This document shows positions 1 through 10,589 of a stretch of DNA of 64,000 nt, one piece after another. Under the pieces are notes generated by a model. That model had not been told where the DNA came from and did no database searches. It was given only the letters and a program-made list of their open reading frames with translations. The stretch is from Cichorium intybus (lineage: Eukaryota; Streptophyta; Magnoliopsida; Asterales; Asteraceae): positions 84,448,382-84,512,381 of the forward strand of contig CM042016.1 of assembly GCA_023525715.1 (NCBI GenBank), read 5' to 3'. The translations under genes and the position numbers were made by a program. Each line of letters opens with the position of its first letter. Within the stretch, counting starts at the first letter, position 1.

Positions 1-1074
1 TGTTTTATCTTCAATAAGGTCCTAATATTTTGGAACAGTTTACAGAAAAGTCCCAACATGTTTTATCTTCGATAAAGTCCTAACATTTTGGCCCAATTTA
101 CTGAAAAATCCGAAAATTTTGACTCAATTTACTTGGAAAAATTACGTATTTTTACATATATTTACATCTTTAATAACGTATTTATACGTCTGAAAACGTA
201 CTTTTACATATTTATACATGTATTTATTTAAAATACGTAAAAATACTTAAAAATACGTAAAAATAAGTAACACAATAACTTCATAATTACCTAACAATAT
301 GAAATCTTAACGAAATTTATAGCAACTAATATTGGATATCATTCTTGAAACCGCGAAATCATTGCTATCAGAACCTAAATTAAACAACAAATATTAATCA
401 TCTAGTTCCGTACAATTCAATTTTGTTGGGTCATTTTCCTGTGTGTCTAATCCCTATAAGCAAACTTACCGAAATCCATATCCGTCTTTATAAATACATG
501 AATAAAATGTAATTTTTGCGTATTTATACATTTATAAAAGGTATTTATACATCGTTTTTACTTTTTATGTATTTTTGACGTATTTCTTAATTATTTTTAC
601 GTTATTAAATATATTATTAAAGACGTATAAATGCGTTATTGAAGACGTATTTTTTTAAGTTTTTTACGTTATTAAATACGTTGTTTTTCAGTATTTTTTA
701 TAAATACGTAAAAATACATTTTTAAACATATAAATATGTTATTAAAAACGTAAATACATGTAAAAATACGTAATATTTTCCAAGTAAAACTGAGCTAAAA
801 TGTTGGGACCTTTCCATAAACTGGGCCAAAATATTATGACTTTATTGAAAATAAAACATATTGGGACTTTTCCGTAAACTAGGCCAAAATATTGGAACTT
901 TATTGAAGATAAAATATGTAGACTTTCCATGTGGCAATGTAACCTGCTGAAAAGGTTAAAATGGGCTAATTTGAATACATTAGCCGGTTTTCCGACCTTT
1001 TTTGTAAATAAAAATTAATTTGGGACTTTTTCATAAACTGAACCAAAATATTGGGACTTTATTGGAGATTTCCC
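1..1074. mobile_element. MULE-type non-autonomous element, 5' end outside window
   Basis: The right end reads GGACTTTATTGGAGATTTCC then C, the same terminus as the complete element at 47411-47828, and the 60 bases before it also match that copy. Inside there is a second inverted pair, about 121-165 against 751-797, centred on TACTTGGAAAA and TTTTCCAAGTA, separated by AT-rich DNA full of ACGTATTTATAC-like repeats. No transposase is present. The left terminus lies before base 1, so the target duplication cannot be checked. Assignment to Mutator-like elements rests on the 9-bp duplication of the related copy. Confidence 0.6.
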
Positions 1075-2837
1075 TATATATTAACGTTAGAAACCTATTT
1101 GATTAAAGAATAAAAGTTCATATTATATAAAAGTTGGTTTTATAGAATATAAAAGTAATAATATTTAAAGTTCTAGCCAAAAGGAAAAAAGACAAAATGA
1201 GAGTTCTCATGTCATGCATTTCGACTCTACTTTTAGCCACTGCATGTTGATATCTTGACTTAATGTATTAAGTTCATGATTGGTATAAAAGGAGGTTATC
1301 TCTAAAAGAAAAGTGTTGGTCTTTTTGGAAAAACCATTTTCCTCCTTCCTTCCTCTTTGCCGAGAATCTCACAAGGGATTCGAATACTCTCTCACAACTA
1401 TTTTGGTTGTTGACTTGTTCCTTTACTTATCTCTTTTAGGAGATAGTAAGAACACAAGGAAATACTAGCATAAAAAGGTGTCACACAACTTGTGAATGGA
1501 TACACATAGATAATGTCATATTTTGACCATGGCCGTACCAAGCGGATTTGGGGCTCGGGACAAAATAAAAAATGAGGCATTTTACAATAACAAAAAAAAA
1601 ATTGGTAAAGGAGGACGGTACCTCCGAAAAATATGGAACAAAAATCATGAAGCCAATTCCACTTTAGACTATGAACCAGATTTCAGAAACAAAAGTATGA
1701 ACCAATTTCAGATATCAATATCAATTCTGAAAACTAGATTACAAAATTACAGTTATGGAATCCAATTTCAGAAAAAAAAATCAGGAAGCTGACTTACAAT
1801 TTCAGAAATAGGAATCGCTTAAACAGCCCTTCACGGCTAAACTATAACCAGATTTCAAAAAATTAAATTACATAACAAGACTTGTAGAATCAGATTTTAG
1901 AAACGAGAAACCTGAAGTTGACTTACAAATTCAAAAATTGGAAACCGTTCAACAGCCCTTCATAATCACGACTTCACCTTCACGACCCACTTGTTCGGAG
2001 TTCCCCAATCCGGCAATCCCAGACCCTAAATCCGGTAATCCCTCGTTCCCTCTTCAAGTGTTTAGGAAACAAAAATTTCAGAAATTAGATTATGAATTCA
2101 TATCAAGCGATTGACGAATTTCAATAGAAAAAGTCTGAAATCGAAATTCTAAGACTGAGAGACAAGAATTGAGATAAAGCTCGACTTTGAAGAACAAATA
2201 TTTATTCACAAATTTAGTATTTCACGGTTTTTTCAAAATCAAATCAGAAATCGCAAATCAACCGGACTTACCTTTTAATCTTGTTACCATTGGGTGCATC
2301 AATGTCGGGGTTGGGCATGGTCAAAGATGCGAGTGGAGATTTGGAGTCCATAAGAATCGCTACTTTCCTCAACAATCACTGAAGAATTGTTGCTGTGTAA
2401 TTGAAATTCCAAAAATCGCAAATCTGATATCCTGCTTCCTACTAGTCGCTGGTTACGTAACAAAGAATATGGGCCGTAGGGGTTTGGAGGCCCTAAGCCA
2501 TCGCCCAGGTCGGGTCTGCTTTTGACCTTGTTGCCAACTTCAACAACATCCAATTTTTGAGATTGGATCAAAGGACTAAAAATGTTGTATTTTAAATGCA
2601 TATATATTCAAAGATCCTTGGTGGGAATAAAATTCTTTTATTTTTTTATTCAAGTTTTAACTTCTGCTGTAAATTATTTGTGATTTTATGTGTTTTGAGC
2701 ACCACCACTTTGAACATTAATTCCCAACACGAACAACATGTGAGGAGACGACACAGAAGAAAACGCGTGGGGAAGGATCACTTGAAGAAAATGTTTAGGC
2801 GAATAATCATTTCTTATTTATTTCAAAATAAAAACTA
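1075..2837. other. Intergenic DNA, no gene recognised
   Basis: AT-rich sequence with short open frames that have no recognisable domains. A diverged direct repeat lies at about 1791-1835 and 1916-1962 (both end in ACAGCCCTTCA), suggesting an old tandem duplication with a period near 125 bases. Confidence 0.5.
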
Positions 2838-3926
2838 GAGTAAATTACAGTTTTGGTCCCTGTGGTTTGTCAAACCTTTTAGATTGGTCTTAACTATTGA
2901 AAAATCATGTTGGAAGTCCCTAAGGTCTGTGAAACGCTACAAATGGGTCCCTGTGTTATGTAAAAAAACTAGAATACCATTTTTAATTTATTTTTTCTTT
3001 TATTCTTTTTCTTTAAATTTATTATTTATTTTATTTAATAAAAAAAGAAAATACAACCAACCCCCACCCCCACCCTCTAGGTCTCTCTCTCTCTCTCTCA
3101 TCAAAACCTGCACATCACCTCGATGCCTCTTTTCTTTGCTTTTCTCTATGCCAGCAATGACCCATTACGTTTAAACCAAATTCCGCGAATTTTGTCAAGA
3201 CTTTGATGAAGGAATTACCTGGGTTTCAATCTGTCGGTGGAGACACCATTGTGCAAAATAATAACAGTGAAGAACATACCGGATTTTTGGGTTATGGGTT
3301 TAGAGACGCATTGTGTTTCACTGATTTGATTTTATTGGATTAACGTTCCTATATATCGGCAAATTCCTTTCAGATTACGATTTCTTTCCCGCAATTTAGT
3401 GTTTGCTTTTTATATAGATAACGACTCGTGATGTTGAAATGGGTTGATGAATGGGTTTTCTTTGATGCATTTGATCAACGATTTATAGCTTTGATTTGAA
3501 ATTAATGGTGCGGAATCAAATTTGGAAAGTAGCGAGTAGTGTGTGTAATGTGTGAGTGAGTCCACTGCAATCACTCCATCCCTTAGGAAGAAAATGGAGA
3601 AGACGACCGGCCAAACTCCGACGAACCCACTGCAATCCACACCAGGGTTTCTTTTCTCACAGATCAAGTCGCAAGCACCGCCTCATCCTCGTTACGATTC
3701 AAACCCAGATCAAAACCAAAACTGGTGGTACCGTAGCTGTCCTCCATGATCGTTAACATATACAAGCTCCGAGGGAGCATTAGTCGACAACCCTTTCTCG
3801 TTAACTACAGAAGTTTCTTCAATCGTTTTTCCTTCTTGAATTCATGTCGGCCGTAGTAGGGCATCGTATTTTTTGGAGCGTGGTTTCTAATAACAGAAGC
3901 AAGATAGAAGGAAAACAAGTGTAATT

Positions 3927-3986
<60 letters not shown>

Positions 3987-4220
3987 GAGGGGGGGAAGGG
4001 GAGGCGAGGGGGGTTGGATGCATTTTTTATTAATAAAATAATTAGTTAATTTAAAAAAAAAAAGCAAAAAGAAATAAAAAATGGTATTTTAGTCTTTTTA
4101 CTTGTTCAGGACCGATTTGTAGCGTTTCACAAACCTTAGGGACCCCAACATGATTTTCTAATAGTTGAGACCAATCTAAAAGGTTTGACAAACCATAGAG
4201 ATCAAAACTGTAATTTACTC
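2838..4220. mobile_element. MULE-like element with long terminal inverted repeats
   Basis: The left end GAGTAAATTACAGTTTTGGT is repeated in reverse complement at the right end, and similarity extends inward for roughly 100 bases (the text around CTGTGGTTTGTCAAACC and GGTTTGACAAACCATAG). Flanks are TAAAAACTA and AAAAAACTA, a 9-bp target duplication with one mismatch, which fits Mutator-like elements. The interior has a CT run (about 3079-3099), a GA run (3926-3983) and about 600 bases of higher-complexity DNA (3180-3800) that could be captured host sequence, but I recognise no product in it. No transposase is visible. Confidence 0.7.
3926..3983 (+). repeat. GA dinucleotide microsatellite
   Basis: Nearly pure GA repeat of about 58 bases inside the MULE-like element, followed by a G-rich tract. 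Confidence 0.9.
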
Positions 4221-4229
4221 AAAAAACTA

Positions 4230-4899
4230 TAATTAGCTGGTAAATAAAATTTAAAACATTGTTACTTAACTACTGTGACTCGGTAAAAAGTTCAAGGTAA
4301 TAGTGTGGATAGATTATTCTAGGTAAAGAAAGTGAAGGCTTCAAAGAAAAGAATAATTGTTATAATAATAAACCCAAAATATCTTTATGGGATGTGAATA
4401 ATATTTCCTTCCAAAAGATAGAAAAAATAATATAGAAAGGGAAAAGTTAATGTTATAGAATGTAAGCTTATAACCGAGTTAATGAATCTGCTTTCATAAT
4501 AAAATAAGAACATAAAGAATATAGCTCATTATACAAATACACGTAAAAAAACAGGAAAAAAATGAATAAAATAAATACTTATTGTAACAATAAATCCAAA
4601 ATGCTGGAGATGTATAACTGTTTGGGGTAGAGTTTTTTGAACTTAGTGTGTAATTAGTTATAATTGATCAAATAAATAAATTAGACATAGACAAATAAGA
4701 AAACGAATCAATGGCAAGATGCTTTTTTTATAGTAAAACTATGAGCAAATTATTAATGTTAAGAGGGACGGATTTCGTGTAATACTACTAGACATACTCT
4801 ATTCATAATTAACATTAATCATTTGTGTCGATTTTAAAATTAATTAATTATATATCATCATATCTACCGTTCTATCATCCCTATAGTATGAAAATGTAT
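4230..4899. other. AT-rich intergenic DNA
   Basis: I see no gene, repeat end or RNA here. Confidence 0.5.
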
Positions 4900-6144
4900 A
4901 AAGTAAACAGTGTAAATGTCATAAAAACCCTTACATTTGTCACAAATGTTTGGATTTACCATTTAATGTAATTTTTGTTCATTAAAGCCTAGCATTAGGT
5001 TAATTTGTGTATTTATGGCATTTAGCAGGTCAATATATTACTAGCAGGTTACCCTCTTCCCCACATTCATCAACATACAAGATAACACCCTTGCAGCTGA
5101 TATCCCTGAAGCCCTTTCCATCATCAAGTGTCACCAAGATGATCGGATAAATGGCAAACTGAAAAATTAACATCAAACTAACTGTTCAAAATCTCCAATT
5201 TCATAAGAACTAGAAGAAAATGATGGTTAGTTCAATGTTGAAATCGTGACCTTGTAGGCTTGATGCTGAATTTGTCAAGCGGGGTGAAGGTGAAGTAAGG
5301 ATGAATAGAGCTGTACCGATCAACAAGAAAGGGGATCGATTTACGAGCAAGGAAGATCGATCGACGAGCAGGGAAGTCGTGATGAAGAGGGTTGCAACAA
5401 TCGACGAGCTAGGGTTATGAAGAGAGGCGGTGATAGTGCGATTCGGGTTTGGTAGAGGTCGATTCTTATTTGACCTAGGTGAATGAAAGGAATACGAAAA
5501 TGATGAACATGCCTTGGGAAAGAACCTGCACCAAAAAATACGAAAAGGATGAACATACCTCTACTTTGCCGAATGAGAGCTTGATTCAGAAGAAGGGTTG
5601 AACTAGAGCTTGATCGTATGTACATTCTTCTCCACATCAAGAAATCAAGGCGATTGAACACACACACACACTGTGTGTTTGAACTCCACCGTCACCAACA
5701 ACAAAAACCCTCGATTTCATGGGGTTGTGATTCGATTTAGAAAGAATGAATTTCATGGGCCTAAAAAAATTCATATGTAACAATGAAGATGAATGTGGGG
5801 AAGATGGTTTCATATTGATGGCGTATCATGAAGACCGAGTCTCTAATTTGCTGGTCAAATTCTTTATTGTAGTTTTTTGTTCATTTAAACATACACAACT
5901 AGGGTGATGTGGGTAACCGGTTGTTTACCTCCTAAGGGTGGACGGAGTAAATGGAAAGATGGGTGATAGGTTGGGGCGGTACCGCCGGTACCGCCGGTAC
6001 CTCCGGTACCGCTGTCCCCTCCCCTTCGGTTTCGGCGGGCTTGGCTATGGTGGCGGGTGAGGGATGATGGTGAACCCGATGATCCCATCCATTTTTATAA
6101 AAAAAAAAATTTTAATCCCTAAAAAATTACATTCCCCTCATCCC

Positions 6145-6152
6145 TATAAATA
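6145..6152 (+). promoter_or_regulatory. TATA box upstream of the Myb-like ORF
   Basis: TATAAATA lies 108 bases before the ATG at 6260 in a pyrimidine-rich leader, as expected for a plant core promoter. Inferred from motif and spacing only. Confidence 0.5.
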
Positions 6153-6259
6153 CCACATCTCCACTCCTTCACAAATCACACCTTCACCCTTCTTTCTTCT
6201 CTCATTTTCTCTCAAAAACCCTTTGCCCTCTATTTTATAAAAAACTCTTTTTTTATAAA

Positions 6260-7567
6260 ATGGATTCAAATCGTGGTAAATCCAAACGTCGCAGTTCCTC
6301 ACAAAGCAGGAGCCGTGAAGTTCCCCCAACCCCATCCCCACACATTTACAGTTACACACAATACCCCAACCAATTCCAACAAAACTTTTCACAATACCCC
6401 AACCAATTCCAACAATATCAAACTCAGTTTCCACAATACCCCAACCAATTCCAACAATGCTACGTCCCGGACACTTCTCATTTCCGTAACCAAGTGGAGT
6501 CCAGTGATGAAACCATTCCACCCTCGGATAACGAGGAGGAGCAAGAGGACGAGCAAGTGGAGGAGCAAGAGGACGCGCAAGAGGACGAGCAAGAGGACGA
6601 GCAAGTGGAGGAGCAGCATGCAGATGACCAGGAGGACGCAGAGGAGGTTGTCCCAGAGACACAACCCTCTACGCGTAAAAGGAATTACACCCACCGAGTA
6701 AAACGCAGAAATTGGGAGGAGAGGGAGGAGATCGCCTTGGCGAAGGCATACATTAGTTGTTCTGAGGACCAAGAACGGGGAAACACCCAACGGTCCGACT
6801 CTTTCTGGCAGAATGTTTTGGAACATTTCCAGGCGCAAATTCCAGGTACCGATCGGACCAAGCATCAAATCAACTCCAAGTACAAAGATATGCTAAATAA
6901 GGTAAATAAGTTCAATTGTATATACAACAATAAAATGAACATGCGTGCCAGTGGGAGGGGGGATGCGGATGTTTTACAGGCCACCCATTCAGAGTACCGG
7001 AAATTGTACCGGTCCAGTTTCTCACATACAGGGGCATGGAAAATACTCAAAGAGCATGCCAAATGGGAAACAGTCAAAGAAATGGGGATGCATTCCCCAC
7101 ATCATTCCGCCAAACGAAGTAAGACATCCGGCTCCAACCAATTCACCAACTCTCCTTCTGATGCACACTTTTCGCCTCAACCAATCGATCTTGATGAAGC
7201 TTCCCCACAACCATCATCACATTCCCGGCAAAGAAAAGGGAAAAATGTAGCTGGATCTTCATCAATGCCAGATGGTTATCAGATCATCGTCGATAAGATA
7301 TCCGCACTGGCGAATATTAACGAGGCAGAAGCGCAGAAGAAGGAAACCCTTCGTGCAAAGAAAATGGCTGTTTTGGAGAAACAGGAGGAAGAATTGACGA
7401 GGAAATCGGCCCTCCTTGAGCAAGAGATCGAAGCGCTCAAAAGGTCTCGTGAACAAAAAGATTTAAAATTCTTCCTTAAATCACATGATCATTTGACCGG
7501 ATCAAAATTGGCATTGGTTCTTGGGAAGAAACAGGAAATTGCAGAAATGTATGGGTGGGAACTTTAG
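6260..7567 (+). CDS. Myb/SANT-like Harbinger accessory protein (NAM-associated C-terminus)
   Basis: A 435-residue intact frame. Residues about 34-72 contain three copies of QYPNQFQQ; about 90-130 is a strongly acidic Glu/Asp/Gln tract encoded by a minisatellite; about 147-220 is a Myb/SANT-like DNA-binding domain (starts KRRNWEEREEIALAKAY, with later SFWQNV and RTKHQINSKYKDM); about 255-435 matches the NAM-associated C-terminal family, with a Lys/Glu-rich coiled coil. Related plant proteins are often mislabelled glutathione S-transferase T3-like because of fusions. In Harbinger elements this protein assists the transposase in binding and nuclear entry. Here no transposase accompanies it, so it may act on relatives in trans or be on its way to host use. 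The start is the first ATG after the TATA box. Function is inferred from the family. Confidence 0.8.
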   Translation: MDSNRGKSKRRSSSQSRSREVPPTPSPHIYSYTQYPNQFQQNFSQYPNQFQQYQTQFPQYPNQFQQCYVPDTSHFRNQVESSDETIPPSDNEEEQEDEQVEEQEDAQEDEQEDEQVEEQHADDQEDAEEVVPETQPSTRKRNYTHRVKRRNWEEREEIALAKAYISCSEDQERGNTQRSDSFWQNVLEHFQAQIPGTDRTKHQINSKYKDMLNKVNKFNCIYNNKMNMRASGRGDADVLQATHSEYRKLYRSSFSHTGAWKILKEHAKWETVKEMGMHSPHHSAKRSKTSGSNQFTNSPSDAHFSPQPIDLDEASPQPSSHSRQRKGKNVAGSSSMPDGYQIIVDKISALANINEAEAQKKETLRAKKMAVLEKQEEELTRKSALLEQEIEALKRSREQKDLKFFLKSHDHLTGSKLALVLGKKQEIAEMYGWEL

Positions 7568-8038
7568 GATTTTTATTTCCGTTTTTAAGATTTTTATTTC
7601 CGTATTTAGGCTTTTTTTTTTCTTGTATCGGTGTGTTTTTTAATTAAATGTAATTTGAATTTTCTTTAAATTTTGTGCATTTTATTATTATTTCTAATAT
7701 TAAATTAAGTGTTAAAATTAATTTATTCATTTAATTAAAACATTTAAATATCAAATATATGATGTGGCATTGTGGGTTCAGTGGGTTCAGTGGGTACTGG
7801 TTCCATGGGTGAAAGATTGGTGAAAGATGGGGAAAATGGAAATGAGAGGAGAGAGAAAAGCTGACGTGGCACGTGGGTTCAGTGGGATGGGAGGGATCTA
7901 CTCCCCCCCACCCTAAATGCCATAAATACACAAATTAACCCAAATGCTAGGCTTTAAAGAACAAAAATTATATTAAAGGGTAAATCCGAACATTTGTGAC
8001 AAATATAAGGGTTTTATGACATTTACCCAAAGTAAACA

Positions 8039-8340
8039 TAAGTAAGAATATATATAATAAAAGTTTTTTAAGAAATTTTCAGTTTAGGACTTTTTAAAAA
8101 AATAAAAAAACTATATTAAAAGTTTTTTTTTAATTCAAATATTTTTCAATAAAATTTGTTAATTATCAAACTCTTATAATAAAAAAATTTCAATTATTAT
8201 ATAGCTATTATATTTTTTAAATCAATTATAATTTAATAATACATACAAACAATCAATATAAAATATATTTAAAGAATTCTCATTATAATAACTAATTTTT
8301 TATTTTTGAGTTTTATGAAAAAATTCAACCAATTTTTTTT
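8039..8340. other. AT-rich spacer
   Basis: Low-complexity AT-rich DNA between the MULE and the non-LTR element. Its right edge is A-rich on the minus strand and could include the poly(A) tail of that element. Confidence 0.4.
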
Positions 8341-8376
8341 TTATATAAAAAAATTCATCTTACAACAATAAACCTA

Positions 8377-10020
8377 TTACATAGAGACGTTGGACAAACG
8401 GGCAACAAGCTGCGCCGCTAGCCCTTTTTGAATGCCAAAGCTAATACGCTTATAAACAAAATCCAAAGATCTAAGGGACATGACGGTACTCTGCATAACC
8501 CGTTGAACTCTGTTGAGTAGCTCCACAGCTTCAGGTGCGAGAAAACCAAATGTATCAAAAGCGAAAGGGATAAACACATGTTGATTTTCACGACATGCCT
8601 TATCGTGTTTATCCACTTTGCATGCAGCTGCTTTCAAAGCCGCCTGCCTCCCTGTGAAACCTCCATTCCTCAAGTTTACAAGAGGGGAAACCCCAGTAAG
8701 GTCCACACATGCATGTTTACCTCCCATCCATCCGAAGATTAAAATGTCAGCAGGCCTGAGAGTAGATCTCCCGTCTGAAGGGTCAGTCAGAAAGTTAACA
8801 GGAGCTTCTTTACGTACCGAAACCCCGGCACGTCGGCAGACGTCAAAAAGAACATCCCTAACCATATCATGACGGTATTTGAAACCTGGTAGTTCCCTAC
8901 AATGAACAGCATGATCCCCAAAAGAGTCCAAGCACGCTTTGCGACAAACCGGACATATCTCGTCGCTCGGAAAAAGAGGAATCATAAGGCGGTACCGTAG
9001 AATAGCGCGATATTCCACAGGGGACATATGTAGACCGAGGCCGTCAATGGGAATAGCTAGCAAGAAATCCTGTGCATGAGGAGCTCGAAGACACTCCAAT
9101 ACGGCTTTCTGCCTGATCGTCATGTGAAAGTCGTTTTCCATATCCTTGACGATCTTACTAAAGAGAGCATTCGCCAAAATTTTTTGGGATTTAGGGGGGG
9201 CGATGTCCTTATTAGTGAAACCGTTACAGTCAAAATCTGGAATTGCGCCACGCAGACGATCCAAAGCAGAATAATAATCAATGTCCATACCACATATGCC
9301 ACTGTGGCGCAAGATATGGTCTTGTAAGGCCCAAGATTGGGCCCTCGATGCTACAAAAGCGTACGATGAAGCCTCACTAGCCGAGTACAAACCCAAACCA
9401 CCAAAACGTATTGGTAAGGAAACCAACCGCCACTGGAAGTCTCCAAAGAAAGGGCCACCACAAACCACAATGTCTTCGATGGAACCACGCAACCCTTTGT
9501 CAAAAAACAAAGCCGCCTCCTCCATGTGCACCGGTTGGCAAGTTCTTAAACCAAAGAAAAGTTTAGCAATGCCCATACAAAAACGTAGCAGAAGGAGCTG
9601 ACTCTGCGGGTCACAAAGCTGGGGAAGAAGTCCCATCAAATCAACAGCCTTGACAGCTCTCTTCAAGGAGAGCCCACTAATGAACCCAGCGTCTCTGCTA
9701 ACAGCCCCCCCAAGGATCTTTACTCCCAAAGAAGGTCTACCAATATCTGCTGGGAAACAGCCGTCACGTAGTTTCCTACCATCACAAGAGGGCCAAAAAA
9801 TTTCAGTTTTCTTAATATTCAGCTCCAGACCCAACCCTGGACCATCCTCCTGAATAATGTTTAACACATTTGCCACCTCATCGGAGTCTCCAATAACGGT
9901 CCCATCATCTAAATACCAAGCATGTAGCAGAAGCTTGCAATTCGTCAAAACAGCGGCAACTTTTTCTTGATGTGACGATTCGTCAAAACAGCGGCAACTT
10001 TTTCTTTTTCTTTTACCCAC
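8377..10020 (-). pseudogene. 5'-truncated non-LTR retroelement: RT end plus restriction-like endonuclease
   Basis: A 547-residue open frame. It begins inside a reverse transcriptase: YLDD at 36-39 is the catalytic motif, and the upstream finger and palm motifs are missing, so the copy is 5'-truncated. A Cys-rich knuckle (CPVC at 356, His370, Cys374) precedes RPADILI (422) and ACVDLTG (about 437), the arrangement of the PD-(D/E)XK-type endonuclease that ends R2-like elements. This protein type is common in plant annotations as a reverse transcriptase domain protein. The first 27 or so residues come from a local 38-bp duplication read in two frames, so the start is artificial. The body is open and could be a recent insertion. 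Confidence 0.7.
9940..10007. repeat. Short tandem duplication at the truncated end of the non-LTR element
   Basis: The 29-base segment beginning ATTCGTCAAAACAGCGGCAA occurs twice with a 38-base period. It marks the junction where the retroelement stops, consistent with a template-switch or repair duplication at integration. Confidence 0.75.
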
Positions 10021-10589
10021 AAAAGCAGTGTCCTCCTGCTTGTTGTTGATGATCAGTCACAGTCGATACCCTTGACGCCATTGCCACACCTTCAGAAGGT
10101 ATTCTTGTTTCTATTGTTTCAAATCTTTCTTGCCATTACTGATTTACTACTTACATTCAGGTTTTTCATTTTTGTCTGTGCATATTCCCCTGTTTTTTCT
10201 TCTGTCCCATTTATCTTCTTTTTTGCTTTTTCTGTCCTACTTCACACTTCCAGTTTCTATCTCTATCTTTCACTTTATGAATAAGCAGGATTTAAACTTT
10301 TTTGGAAATGATTACATGCATTTGCGAAAGCAACTTGTGAATGATTTGATCTTATATTAAGCCAATTTCGGCTCTCTTTTTCTGTTTAATTTGAAGCAGC
10401 GATCACGTTCGAAACGAAGGTAATTTAGGGTTTCTGATTTGACCAAAGGAAATTGACAATACATTCGAAAGTAGGACATATGAACACGCCATTAACTTGT
10501 TATTAAGCTAATATTTAATCATCTGCTTTATATGATTCTTATTGGTGTGTTCAACAACAATGCAGATCACCGTTTGGGAGAAAGAATTC

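Larger units (their letters stand above)
5936..7913 (+). mobile_element. PIF/Harbinger-type element carrying only the Myb-like ORF
   Basis: The left end GGGTGGACGGAGTA and the right end TACTCCCCCCCACCC are inverted copies, and both are flanked by TAA (5933-5935 and 7914-7916), the hallmark target duplication of PIF/Harbinger elements. The 1,978-bp element contains the Myb/SANT-like gene but no DDE transposase, so it would need one in trans. The left subterminal region has a GGTACCGCC-type repeat (about 5978-6012) and the right has TGGGTTCAG repeats (about 7769-7796). It inserted into the MULE, so it is the younger of the two. Confidence 0.8.
4910..8028. mobile_element. MULE with about 115-bp TIRs, host of a nested Harbinger element
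   Basis: The ends (about 4910-5024 and 7914-8028) are inverted copies built around GTAAATGTCATAAAA, CACAAATGTT and ATTTGTGTATTTATGGCATT. The flanks AAAGTAAACA at 4900-4909 and 8029-8038 are an exact 10-bp target duplication. Long TIRs with a 9-11 bp duplication are the Mutator pattern. Interior DNA from 5040 to 5880 has no recognised protein; parts of it on the minus strand look like the 5' end of a plant transcription unit, so gene capture is possible but unproven. The nested element sits directly against the right TIR. Confidence 0.85.

Noticed and set aside
3805..4067. Ser/Leu-repeat frames on the minus strand
   Set aside because: Produced by the GA microsatellite.
6144..6868. Open frames on the minus strand opposite the Myb-like gene
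   Set aside because: They mirror the acidic and QYPNQFQQ repeats of the plus-strand gene and have no domain of their own.
10072..10360. Hydrophobic open frames upstream of the F-box gene
   Set aside because: They lie in a T-rich region that looks like a 5'-UTR intron; the membrane-like composition comes from T richness.
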